From the NCBI RefSeq assembly GCF_002931055.1, contig NZ_PSXX01000011.1, positions 62,001-126,000 of the forward strand: a stretch of 64,000 nucleotides of DNA, read 5' to 3'. Within the stretch, counting starts at the first letter, position 1. Each line of letters opens with the position of its first letter. The position numbers and the translations under genes were made by a program. A model generated the notes under the pieces. The model searched no databases. It was not told the DNA's origin and worked only from the letters and a program-made list of their open reading frames with translations. Below, piece by piece: positions 26,434 through 35,308 of this stretch. Source of the DNA: Pseudoclavibacter sp. AY1H1. Lineage in GTDB: Bacteria; Actinomycetota; Actinomycetes; Actinomycetales; Microbacteriaceae.

Positions 26434-27351
26434 TCAGTCGGCGATCTGCGCCGCGAAGGACTGCAGCCAAGGGCGGAGCTCGGGGCCGAGCTTCGGGTCC
26501 TGGCTCGCGAGCTCGACGGTCGCCTTGATGTACTCGAGCTTGTTGCCGGTGTCGTAGCGGCGTCCGCTGTAGACGACGCCCACGACTCCGCCGAACGCCT
26601 CGGGGTCGCCGGCGAGCACCTCGAGGGCGTCGGTGAGCTGGATCTCCCCGCCGCGGCCGGGGGCTGTGCGCTCGAGGACCTCGAACACCTCGGGACGCAG
26701 CAGGTAGCGACCGATGACGGCGAGGTTCGAGGGTGCGTCTTCACGGGCTGGCTTCTCGACGAGCCCGGTCAGCTGGATCGTGTCGGGGCCGACGACGCCC
26801 TGTTCGCGCGGAATGCTCGTGTCGTAGGCGGCGACTCCATACGCGGAGATCTGGTCGAGGTCGATCTCCTGGAGCGCGACCACACTGGCGCCGGTCTGCT
26901 CGTGCACCTCGATCATGCGCTTGAGCAGGGACCCGCCGGAGGACATGATGTCGTCGCCGAGCAGCACGGCGAACGGCTCGTGGCCGATGTGCTGCTTGGC
27001 GCGCAGCACGGCGTGGCCGAGGCCGAGCGGGTCGCCCTGACGGAGGTAGTGCACATCGGCGAGGTTGGTCGCCGCGTTCACGCGGGCGAGCTTCTCGTGC
27101 TCACCGCGAGCCGCGAGGAGCGTCTCGAGTTCGGCCACGCGGTCGAAGTGGTTCTCGAGCGACGCCTTGTGTCTGCCGGTGATCATGAGCACGTCGGAGA
27201 GGCCGGCCTCGACAGCCTCCTCCACGACGTACTGGATCGCGGGGCGGTCGACGACGGGGAGCATCTCTTTCGGGATGGCCTTCGTGGCAGGCAGGAAGCG
27301 AGTCCCGAGGCCTGCCGCGGGGATGACAGCCTTGGTTATTGGTGCGCGCAT
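26434..27351 (-). CDS. galU: UTP-glucose-1-phosphate uridylyltransferase
   Basis: 305 aa; makes UDP-glucose from glucose-1-phosphate and UTP. The nucleotidyltransferase signature AVIPAAGLGTRFLPATKAIPKEM, shortened here to GLGTRFLPATKAIPKE, is perfect; later motifs are LGLGHAVL, LLGDDI, LVEKP and YDTGNKLEY. UDP-glucose feeds ugd and galE, both further right in the polysaccharide region. ATG 27351 has no ribosome site, but TACGCT (27358-27363 on the minus strand) ends 6 nt before it, suggesting a leaderless transcript. It sits alone between two surface-protein genes. Confidence 0.95.
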   Translation of the reverse strand: MRAPITKAVIPAAGLGTRFLPATKAIPKEMLPVVDRPAIQYVVEEAVEAGLSDVLMITGRHKASLENHFDRVAELETLLAARGEHEKLARVNAATNLADVHYLRQGDPLGLGHAVLRAKQHIGHEPFAVLLGDDIMSSGGSLLKRMIEVHEQTGASVVALQEIDLDQISAYGVAAYDTSIPREQGVVGPDTIQLTGLVEKPAREDAPSNLAVIGRYLLRPEVFEVLERTAPGRGGEIQLTDALEVLAGDPEAFGGVVGVVYSGRRYDTGNKLEYIKATVELASQDPKLGPELRPWLQSFAAQIAD

Positions 27352-27432
27352 GGAGCTAGCGTATTGGAATTCGGTATCCGGGAGGTTTCGCGACCCGGTC
27401 CGCGAGGTCTTGCGCGTTTCGCGGCAGGTCCA

Positions 27433-29346
27433 CTACTTCTGCGACTTCGTGGGCATCCGCCGCCCCAGGAACAAGGCGGCCCCGAGGAGCAGGGCGCTCC
27501 CGGCGAGGAAGATCGGCCAAGGGCCGCCTCCGTCGGTTCCGGTCGTCGCGAGGCCTGTTCCGCTGTCCGTCGCTGCTGCAGTCGCCGCCGGCACGCCAGC
27601 GATCGATGATGCAGACGGAGATCCGGGGGCCGCTGGTTGGGTCGCGGATTCGGACGGCAGCGGATGCACGGTCGGCGTTGCCCACCAGGTGGGCTCGGGC
27701 ACGGTTTCGCCGGGCACCGGTTCCGCGGACTGGGTGGGAGGAGCCGTCTCCGGCGGAGCCGAGGCGGTCGGCGCCTCGGTTGAAGTGGGCGTGGCGGTCG
27801 CTGTCGTCGTCTCCGTCGGGGCGGTCGTCTCCGTGGGGGCAGCCGTCTCGCCCGGAGGCGCCGTCTCCGTCGGAAGCGCCGTCTCCGTCGGAAGCGCCGT
27901 CTCCGTCGGAACAGCAGTCTCCGTCGGAAGCGTCGTCTCCGTCGGAAGCGTCGTCTCCGTTGGAACAGCAGTCCCCGTCGGAACCGCCGTCTCGGTCGGA
28001 ACAGCAGTCCCCGTCGGAACCGGCGACTCGGTGGGGGCGGCCGTCTGGCACACCGCCGGCACCTCTGTCTCGCTGGGCGTCGGGGCAGCCGTGGGCGCCG
28101 GGGGCTCGGTGACCTCGTAGCCGAGGAAGGTGAAGGTGGGCAGGGACGCGAGGATGCAGTTGTCTTCCGCGTTCACGACGCTGATGTTGTAGTAGATGTC
28201 CCTGAAAGCGATGCCGGTGACCGTGTAGGTCCCGTCCGGGCCCGCGGGAGGCTCGAAGTGGGTGAAGGCGATGCTGGTGAACAGGCCGTCTGCGTCCTTC
28301 GTCCGGGGAATCGGACCACGGTTGGGCATCACGTACTCCTCGCCATCCGGACCTTCAAGGATGACAACCATGTCCTGGATCGCGCTGTCGTCTCGAGCCC
28401 GCCATTCGACGAGCACTTCCTGCTGGCCCCAGACGATCTGAGGCGAGAGGAACCTCGCGGTCACGAACTCGGGAGGCGAGTTGTCAGGCTCCCCGATGTA
28501 GGTCACGTTGAAGGACGGCAGCGAGGCGAGCATCGCATTATTCGCAGCGTCGATCACCCGCAAATTCCAGAACCCGTCGGTGAGCGCGGACCGCACAACC
28601 GCGTACTCGCTGATCCTCCAGGAGGGACGATCGACCGTGAAGGTGACGGTTCCAGCTACCGTGTCCCCGTCGACACTGTCTGGCGCAGAGGTCTCCGTCT
28701 GCTCGGACCCGTCGGGAGTGGAGACGGTGAAAGCGACACTCTTGACCCCGGCGGGGTCGCGCGCGGTGTAATCGATGGTGAACTGGTCACCGAGCACCAG
28801 GTCACCGGGTGGGTCCATTGACACGGACAGGAGCTCGGGGGCGTCCTTGTCACCACCGGTTCTGCCATCGACGTGCAGCCTCGGGACATTCGCGATGATG
28901 TCCCTGAAGTTGTCGTCATAGGCGAGCGAGTTGCCTTCGACATCCCTGAACCGGAAGAAGTCGACGTACCACGTGCGTGCGCCCCAAGTCGGCCCACCCA
29001 CGACGAACGAGTCCGTTCCGGAGATGATGTCGCCAACCCGAGTCGTCGGCTCGGTGTCTTCACGGCCGACGATCTGCCAGTCCGGCTGGCCTCGCTTGGG
29101 GGTCACGGCTTTCAGGCTCACGTGAGAGGAGTCGATGTCGGCTTTGCTGCGGACGGTCCAGTTGAATCGGATCTCTTCGCCTCCCTTGACCTTGAGGGAG
29201 GACACGATCTCGAGGGAGAGCAGCTCGGGCTCCTCGCTGGCAGCCTGCGCCACGATGGCAGGCTCTGCCGCTGCGGGGGCTGCGGCGACGCCTCCGATGA
29301 GGAATCCGGCGAGCATCGCGCAGACAAGGGCGTGGAACTTCTTCAT
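27433..29346 (-). CDS. Wall-anchored surface protein with Ig-like domains and PTET-repeat stalk
   Basis: 637 aa. A signal peptide is followed by three related beta-sandwich-like domains (about 40-150, 155-290 and 300-410); each ends in a similar pattern, e.g. FRDIIANVPRLHV, NNAMLASLPSFNV and DNCILASLPTFTF. A stalk of 13 PTxTxx hexapeptides, then Ser/Pro-rich linker, LATTG, a hydrophobic helix and the tail GRRMPTKSQK. A sortase substrate that projects its domains beyond the wall. No catalytic motif is seen; adhesion or polysaccharide contact is a guess from its place at the edge of the polysaccharide region. ATG 29346 has GGAGAA upstream. Confidence 0.8.
   Translation of the reverse strand: MKKFHALVCAMLAGFLIGGVAAAPAAAEPAIVAQAASEEPELLSLEIVSSLKVKGGEEIRFNWTVRSKADIDSSHVSLKAVTPKRGQPDWQIVGREDTEPTTRVGDIISGTDSFVVGGPTWGARTWYVDFFRFRDVEGNSLAYDDNFRDIIANVPRLHVDGRTGGDKDAPELLSVSMDPPGDLVLGDQFTIDYTARDPAGVKSVAFTVSTPDGSEQTETSAPDSVDGDTVAGTVTFTVDRPSWRISEYAVVRSALTDGFWNLRVIDAANNAMLASLPSFNVTYIGEPDNSPPEFVTARFLSPQIVWGQQEVLVEWRARDDSAIQDMVVILEGPDGEEYVMPNRGPIPRTKDADGLFTSIAFTHFEPPAGPDGTYTVTGIAFRDIYYNISVVNAEDNCILASLPTFTFLGYEVTEPPAPTAAPTPSETEVPAVCQTAAPTESPVPTGTAVPTETAVPTGTAVPTETTLPTETTLPTETAVPTETALPTETALPTETAPPGETAAPTETTAPTETTTATATPTSTEAPTASAPPETAPPTQSAEPVPGETVPEPTWWATPTVHPLPSESATQPAAPGSPSASSIAGVPAATAAATDSGTGLATTGTDGGGPWPIFLAGSALLLGAALFLGRRMPTKSQK
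27808..28040. repeat. Tandem 18-bp repeats encoding the PTETxx stalk
   Basis: About 13 in-frame 18-bp units (plus-strand unit of the form GTCTCCGTCGGAAGCGCC). Neighbouring units are nearly identical in DNA, which points to recent slippage; copy number is likely to vary between strains. Confidence 0.85.
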
Positions 29347-29420
29347 GAGTTCTCCGACGTCGACGGGGGTGTCAGGTCGATACTAGGTGACCGACCACTC
29401 CCCGAGACACCCCCGGAGCG

Positions 29421-31472
29421 TCACTGCAGCGATTCCGCGAGCACCCTCCCGAAGCTGGCCGAAGCGTCGTTCGTCAGGTGGGCCCCGTCGTAACGGAGCA
29501 CGGTGTCGTCGATCAGCATCGGGCAGGAGCCATGCGAGCAGAACCAGTCGATGACGTCCACGTACCGCCCGCCGGCGGCGTCGACGGCCGACGCCTCGGC
29601 CTGGGCCTTCGCCAGGGTGCTTTCCTGGAGGCTGCTTGTGCAGGCGAGGGGTCCCGTCGCACGGGTCACGCATTCCTGCGGGTTCAGGCCAGCAGGTGGA
29701 TTGCCTATGACGACGACCTGGGCTCCGGATGCAGCTGCTTCGGTCGTGAACGCCTCAACACCGAGCTGCCATTCGTCGAGCGCGGCATCCGCTCTCGCCC
29801 CCGAGGACAAGCCGGCGAGACTTGACTGCGCCGACGAGGTGAGCACGAGATCGGGGGCTTCCGCAGCGACGAAGTCGAGCATCCGCTGCTGTGCGGCGGC
29901 GCACTGCTCACCGCGTTCCCCACTGCCGACCGGGGCGAGTACCGCCGGGCATGCTGCGTAGCCGAAGCCGAGCACGCGCCATCCAGGAAGGGCCTGCTCC
30001 ACAGCGGGGATCCAGGAGATCGCGACCGAATCGACCACCACCACCGCGGTGCGAGTCTCTCCCCCGGAAGCTGCTCGCTCACAGACGAGCGCCTCGGAGC
30101 TCGAGACGCTGTTGCGGCAGCCGACCTCCGTGTCCATCCCCGGAGTGGCAAGGGACTCGTCGAGTGACCCGAGGTCGATCTCCGGCCAGGTGTTCGTGCG
30201 CAACGACTCGTCGACACGGGCCGAGAGGGCCGCCGCGCTGTCCCAGCCCGGCGCGATCGTCGCCTCGGCCACCGACGCACCCGTGCTGCTGTCGCCTCCT
30301 GCGGCGACGAGCGAGTACGGGCCGCGCAGCTGGACTGCCGACATGCCGAGGACGAAGACCCCGACCGCAATCGCGCCGATGAGCTGCCTGCTGCGGCGCG
30401 CCGAGGTGTGCGACTTCAGCCAGGAGGAGTTGATGATCGGGAGCTCGATGAAGTGGTACGACAGGATCGAGAGCCCGAACATCATGAAGACCGCCGCGAT
30501 GCCCATGACGACGCTGTTCGCCGAGTCGACGGAGTGCAGGAAGACGATCACGGGGAAATGCCAGAGGTACAGCGAGTACGAGATGCGTCCGATGTACCGG
30601 GCAACGGCGTTGTCGAGCAGCACGATTCCCCTCCCTTGAGCACCTCCAGCGAGGATCAGCAGGGAGCCCGCAACCGGGACCACGGCCCAGGGCCCGGGGA
30701 ACGGCCATTCTGGCGTGATGACGAACGCGCCGACCACGATGAGGGTGACCCCCGCATAGGCCAGCAGACGGCCGACCCCGTGCGAGATCTTGGCGAAGGG
30801 AAGCAGGAGCGCCGCTATCGCCCCGAGACCCAGCTCCCAGACGCGTGAGATGGTGTCGAAGTAGGCGAACTCCGGCATGGCCCTGGACGAGTAGAGCGCC
30901 CAGGCGAAGGAGAGCGCCGTCGCCGCCACCATGAACCAGAGCAGTGGCCGCACGATCTTCCTGCCACGTTTCGTGGCGAGACTCGCGACCATCAGCAGCG
31001 CGATCGGCCAGACCACGTAGAACTGCTCCTCGACAGCCAGCGACCAGTAATGCTGCAGTGGAGACACTGGCCCGGTCGCCTGCAGGTAGTCGGTGCCGAG
31101 TCGCACGAAATGCCAGTTCGAGACGAAGAACAGCGCGGCGAGCGCATCCAGCACCGTCTGGTTCGCTCGCGTCGGGAACCAGACGAGGAAGGCGACCGCG
31201 ACCGTGACCAGCAGCACGAGCGTCGCGACCGGCAGGATGCGCTTCACACGACGGATATAGAAGTGCTGGAAGGAGATGGACCCCGTCCGCTGGTATTCGC
31301 GGATGAGGATTCCGCTGATCAGGAAGCCGGAGAGCACGTAGAACACGTCAACGCCGATGAACCCGCCAACGGGACTGACCGTCAGATGATTCGCGACCAC
31401 GAGGAGGACCGCGACAGCGCGGAGGCCATTGAGGTCACCGCGTCGAGTATGAGCGGTGGGAGGTGCGGTCAT
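29421..31472 (-). CDS. Acyltransferase-3 membrane protein with C-terminal SGNH-like domain (OafA type)
   Basis: 683 aa. N-terminal acyltransferase-3 domain with ten or so membrane helices (LNGLRAVAVLLVVANHL, GGFIGVDVFYVLSGFLISG, HYWSLAVEEQFYVVWP), then a linker and an extracytoplasmic SGNH-like domain. Such proteins O-acylate surface glycans using a cytoplasmic acyl donor. The SGNH nucleophile block reads VVVDSVAISW rather than the usual GDSHAxxW, while the final DGAHL block is kept, so the esterase-like domain may be altered. Divergent from a second protein of the same architecture. ATG 31472 with GAGG upstream. Confidence 0.9.
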   Translation of the reverse strand: MTAPPTAHTRRGDLNGLRAVAVLLVVANHLTVSPVGGFIGVDVFYVLSGFLISGILIREYQRTGSISFQHFYIRRVKRILPVATLVLLVTVAVAFLVWFPTRANQTVLDALAALFFVSNWHFVRLGTDYLQATGPVSPLQHYWSLAVEEQFYVVWPIALLMVASLATKRGRKIVRPLLWFMVAATALSFAWALYSSRAMPEFAYFDTISRVWELGLGAIAALLLPFAKISHGVGRLLAYAGVTLIVVGAFVITPEWPFPGPWAVVPVAGSLLILAGGAQGRGIVLLDNAVARYIGRISYSLYLWHFPVIVFLHSVDSANSVVMGIAAVFMMFGLSILSYHFIELPIINSSWLKSHTSARRSRQLIGAIAVGVFVLGMSAVQLRGPYSLVAAGGDSSTGASVAEATIAPGWDSAAALSARVDESLRTNTWPEIDLGSLDESLATPGMDTEVGCRNSVSSSEALVCERAASGGETRTAVVVVDSVAISWIPAVEQALPGWRVLGFGYAACPAVLAPVGSGERGEQCAAAQQRMLDFVAAEAPDLVLTSSAQSSLAGLSSGARADAALDEWQLGVEAFTTEAAASGAQVVVIGNPPAGLNPQECVTRATGPLACTSSLQESTLAKAQAEASAVDAAGGRYVDVIDWFCSHGSCPMLIDDTVLRYDGAHLTNDASASFGRVLAESLQ

Positions 31473-31775
31473 GAGGTCCTCGACCTGTCGACCACCACCT
31501 CGTGGGCGCGTGGCGCTCGACGAAGGCGACCGATCGGCGGCGCGTCCATGCAGGGGGTAGGTGGGGCGAAGTCGCGTCGGCTGGCGTCACACGAAGACGG
31601 GTCCGGAGTGCACAGCCGAGCGACCGTGGCTCGATACTGTCGGGGCGCTCGCGCCCATCGGGTCACATGCGCGGGCCGAGACTCTCGTAAACTCGCGATG
31701 CGAGCCGCGCAGCCTCGCTCATGACAGACTTCCGCACCGCCCCTGCACTCCCCCGACGCGAGCCGAAAGCAGACT
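31473..31775. other. 303-nt divergent spacer between two acyltransferase genes
   Basis: No gene is supported; short open frames here have no ribosome site and poor codon use. It should carry both promoters. TAAACT at 31688-31693 is a possible -10 for the plus-strand gene. No clear operator palindrome was found. Confidence 0.6.
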
Positions 31776-33824
31776 GTGACGCCGAACGCATCCACCTCCC
31801 CCGTGACGAGCGCGACCCCCCCGCGCGGTGGGTTCCGGAACGATATCCAGGGCCTCCGTGCGATCGCCGTCGGCGCCGTCGTCCTCTATCACGCCGGTGT
31901 TCCCTTCCTCACGGGCGGCTACGTGGGCGTCGATGTCTTCTTCGTCATCTCCGGATTCCTGATCACCTCACACCTCCTCGCGACGCTCAATCGTGACGGC
32001 AGGATCTCGTTCGCGAGCTTCTACGCGAAGCGAGTTCGACGCATCCTGCCCGCTTCGTTCGTCGTCCTCGCCCTCTCTGTGCTCGCCGCACTCATCTGGT
32101 ACCCGCCGCTCCTCCTGCGCGAGGTCTGGACCGGGGCCGTCGCCACGGCGCTCTACGTTCCGAACTACCTGTTCGCCGCCCAGGGCACGAACTACCTCGC
32201 AGAGACGACGCCGTCCCTCTTCCAGCACTACTGGTCGCTCGGGATCGAGGAGCAGTTCTACCTCATCTGGCCGGTGCTGATCGCCCTCGGCTTCGCGCTC
32301 TTCAAGCGCCCGCGGGCGCTGCTCATCGCGCTCGTCGCGCTCGTGGCGCTGTCCTTCGCCGCCGGTGTGCTCCTGACGTACCAGTCGCAGCCATGGGCGT
32401 TCTTCGGGCTCCCGACACGAGCCTGGGAGCTGGGTGTCGGCGGCATCATCGCGTTCGTCCTGGTCTACCGTCCGTCCGTCGTGGATCGGAGCTGGGGAGC
32501 TCCGCTCGCGTGGCTCGGCCTCGCTGGAATCCTCGCGCCCGTGTTCCTCTTCACGAGCGCGACTCCGTTCCCGAGCTTCTGGGCGGCGATCCCCGTCCTC
32601 GGTACCGCCGCGGTCATCCTCGGCGGTTCCGCGTCCGGTGGGTGGGGCCCAGCACGCGCGCTCTCTGTCCGTCCCATGCTCTTCGTCGGGACGATCTCCT
32701 ATTCGCTGTACCTGGTGCACTGGCCATTGCTCGTCGTGCCGCAGACCGCGGTCGGCTACGAGAGCCCGCTGCCGCTCTGGCAGACCTTGGCCCTCGGGGC
32801 GGTCGCCTTCCCGCTGGCATGGCTCATGTACCGGTTCGTCGAGGATCCAGCCAGGAAGGCGAGATGGCTGACCTCGGCTCGGCCTCGCCGATCGCTGCTC
32901 GCCGCCGCGGCCGCCTCGGCAACCGCGATCGCACTGGTCGGCGGTAGCTTCGTCTACTCCAACTCGCAGCCGCTCTACGTCGACAGGGCGGCGACGGCTG
33001 GAGCTCTCACGGCCCCACCGACCGCAACCGACTTCGTGCCGAGCAACCTGCAACCGTCACTGCGCAGCGTCTCCGGCGACCAGCCTGACATCTATGCCGA
33101 CGGCTGCCACCTGGACTTCGAGGCCACGGCGCCTGCGTCCTGCATCTACGGGGAGAGCTCGGATCCTCGGATCGTGCTCTTCGGCGACTCCCACGCGGCG
33201 CAGTGGTTCCCTGCCGTCAGCACGTGGGCGCTCGCGAACGGCTACTCGGTGGAGTCGCACACCAAGAGCTCGTGTCCTTCGATCTCAGCGCCACTCACCA
33301 GGAACGCCGTTCCCTACGCGGCGTGCGACGAATGGCGGACACAGGTGCTCGATCACATCTCGGCCATCGACCCCGCCCTCGTCCTCATCGCCAACTACGG
33401 CCAGGTGACCTTCCTCGATGACGGGGGAAGCTACCAAACCGCCTGGGCGAGCGCACTCGGCGCGACCTTCGATGCCGTGGATGCCCCCGTTGCACTCATC
33501 GCAGACACCCCTGACATGGGCAGCACTCCTGCGATCTGCCTCTCGAACCACCTCTCCGACGCAGACGCCTGCGACGTCGAGCGCTCACGAGCCTTGGAGA
33601 CGCCGGTCCGCGGCGTCGAAGTGGACATCGCCGCGGCCTCGGGAGTTCCGCTGCTGGATCTGACGCCATACATCTGCGGCGAATCGATGTGCCCGACCAT
33701 CATCGGCGACACGCTCGTGTACCGAGATGCCCATCACCTCACGGCGACCTTCAGCTCGGAGCTCTCCGGAGCGTTCGGCGAGGCTCTGACCGCGAGCGGC
33801 TTGATCCCCGCGAAGGTGAGCTGA
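31776..33824 (+). CDS. Acyltransferase-3 membrane protein with C-terminal SGNH domain (OafA type)
   Basis: 682 aa from GTG 31776. Acyltransferase-3 helices include DIQGLRAIAVGAVVLYHAG, where the catalytic His lies, GGYVGVDVFFVISGFLI and HYWSLGIEEQFYLIWP. The C-terminal SGNH domain has an intact nucleophile block (VLFGDSHAAQWFP) and the final YRDAHHLT block. It probably O-acetylates the polysaccharide made by the genes to its right: the flippase gene starts 3 nt after its stop, so the two are coupled. Similar in length and domain order to the divergent neighbour at 29421-31472, but with canonical SGNH residues. Confidence 0.92.
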   Translation: MTPNASTSPVTSATPPRGGFRNDIQGLRAIAVGAVVLYHAGVPFLTGGYVGVDVFFVISGFLITSHLLATLNRDGRISFASFYAKRVRRILPASFVVLALSVLAALIWYPPLLLREVWTGAVATALYVPNYLFAAQGTNYLAETTPSLFQHYWSLGIEEQFYLIWPVLIALGFALFKRPRALLIALVALVALSFAAGVLLTYQSQPWAFFGLPTRAWELGVGGIIAFVLVYRPSVVDRSWGAPLAWLGLAGILAPVFLFTSATPFPSFWAAIPVLGTAAVILGGSASGGWGPARALSVRPMLFVGTISYSLYLVHWPLLVVPQTAVGYESPLPLWQTLALGAVAFPLAWLMYRFVEDPARKARWLTSARPRRSLLAAAAASATAIALVGGSFVYSNSQPLYVDRAATAGALTAPPTATDFVPSNLQPSLRSVSGDQPDIYADGCHLDFEATAPASCIYGESSDPRIVLFGDSHAAQWFPAVSTWALANGYSVESHTKSSCPSISAPLTRNAVPYAACDEWRTQVLDHISAIDPALVLIANYGQVTFLDDGGSYQTAWASALGATFDAVDAPVALIADTPDMGSTPAICLSNHLSDADACDVERSRALETPVRGVEVDIAAASGVPLLDLTPYICGESMCPTIIGDTLVYRDAHHLTATFSSELSGAFGEALTASGLIPAKVS

Positions 33825-33826
33825 CG

Positions 33827-35308
33827 GTGGCCGTCGCATCCGACGATGATGGAATCGGCGCGAAGGCTGTCCGCGGCATCGGATGGATCGTCCTCGAGCG
33901 ATGGGCCTCGCGGTTCATCGCGCTCGGCGTCTTCGCGCTCCTCGCTCGGTTCATCGCACCTGGAGACTTCGGGCTCCTCGCCCTCTCCACGGTCTTCACC
34001 GCGATCCTGCAGGTGTTCGTCGACTCGAGCTTCAACAAGGTGCTCGTCCAGCGGCTCACCCTGGAGCCCAAAGACGCGTCGACGACCTTCTGGACCAGCC
34101 TCGGCATCTCCGTCGTCATCTACGTCGCCCTCTTCTTCAGCGCGCCGCTCATCGCCCTCCTGCTCGGCGAACCGGAGCTTGGCGACATCCTGCGCGTGCA
34201 GTCGATCGCGATCGTGCTCGCCGCACTGAGCAGCACCCCGGCGGCACTCCTCGAACGCGACTTCCACTTCAAGCAGCTCTCCATCCGCAAGCTCGCGGGC
34301 ACGGTGGCCGGCGCCGGCGTCGCGGTCCCCATGGCGATCATGGGCTACGGCGTCTGGGCGCTCGTCGGGCAGGCCCTGGTGCAGAGCTTCGTCGGATTCG
34401 TGACGCTCTGGGCAGCCTCGCGCTGGCGTCCCAAGTTCGAATTCTCCTGGACCTCGCTGCGCTCCATGGCCTCGATCGGCTTCAGTGTCCTCGGCGTGGA
34501 GCTGCTCAGCGCGACGCAGGCGAACATCGACAAGCTCGTGATCGGCGCTGCCATCAATCCGACCGCGCTCGGCTATTACTTCTTCGCGCAGCGGATCCTC
34601 ACGATCACCTCGGAGCTCGTGACCTCGGTGGTCGGCCGCGTCTCGCTCACCACCTTCTCCCGAACACAGGGAGACGTCGCGAAGACCAACGTGGTCATGC
34701 GCAGCCTCACCTTCGCCTCGTCCGCAGTCGCGATCCCGGTCTTCCTCATCCTGGGACTGCTTGCGCCGGACTTCATCCCCTACCTCTTCGGCGAGGAATG
34801 GGTTGCATCGATTCCGGTGTTCCAGCTCCTGATCCCGTCGATCATCCTGGTTTCCGTGACCTACTTCGATGGAAGCGTGCTCATCGCAGCAGGTCGAGCG
34901 AAATCCGCCTTCGGACTCGCGCTCGCCCAGAACATCGTGGGCGTCATTCTGCTGTTCGTCGCCTTGCCGTTCGGCATCCAGGGGGTGGCGCTCTCCCGCA
35001 GCGTCCGCGTGATCCTGCTCTGGCCGCTGCGCCTCGTGCTGCTTGCGAAACAGGCCTCAATCGCCATCGGCCCCTACATGGGGCAGCTCATCCGATGTAC
35101 AATTGCCGCCGTCCCGATGGTCGCGTTGCTGCTGATCCTCGACCTGACACCGTGGGCTGCGGTTGAGCCCCGCGTCGTCGGGTACACCGTGCCAGCGGCC
35201 ATCACCGCGTTCGCACTGTATCTCGGCGTCCTGTGGTTCGTCGCCGGTCGTGAGCAGCGGACGACGATCATCGGACTGGTACGAAAACTGCGTCGCCGGT
35301 CCGCGTGA
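33827..35308 (+). CDS. Polysaccharide flippase (Wzx-like, PST/MOP superfamily)
   Basis: 493 aa with roughly 12-14 hydrophobic segments; family features are GIGWIVLERWASRFIALGV and the early FIAPGDFGLLALSTVF. Predicted to move lipid-linked repeat units across the membrane for the polymerase encoded at 37168. GTG 33827 has AAGGTGAG just upstream and begins two bases after the acyltransferase stop. The downstream gene overlaps its stop by 4 nt (GTGA). No cytoplasmic enzyme domain. Confidence 0.9.
   Translation: MAVASDDDGIGAKAVRGIGWIVLERWASRFIALGVFALLARFIAPGDFGLLALSTVFTAILQVFVDSSFNKVLVQRLTLEPKDASTTFWTSLGISVVIYVALFFSAPLIALLLGEPELGDILRVQSIAIVLAALSSTPAALLERDFHFKQLSIRKLAGTVAGAGVAVPMAIMGYGVWALVGQALVQSFVGFVTLWAASRWRPKFEFSWTSLRSMASIGFSVLGVELLSATQANIDKLVIGAAINPTALGYYFFAQRILTITSELVTSVVGRVSLTTFSRTQGDVAKTNVVMRSLTFASSAVAIPVFLILGLLAPDFIPYLFGEEWVASIPVFQLLIPSIILVSVTYFDGSVLIAAGRAKSAFGLALAQNIVGVILLFVALPFGIQGVALSRSVRVILLWPLRLVLLAKQASIAIGPYMGQLIRCTIAAVPMVALLLILDLTPWAAVEPRVVGYTVPAAITAFALYLGVLWFVAGREQRTTIIGLVRKLRRRSA

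Noticed and set aside
27808-28040. Regular repeats considered as a CRISPR array
   Set aside because: Units are contiguous, in frame and code for a PTET stalk; there are no spacers or cas genes.
31502-31779. Short open frames in the acyltransferase spacer
   Set aside because: Overlapping alternatives in several frames, no ribosome sites, Arg-rich composition typical of chance frames.
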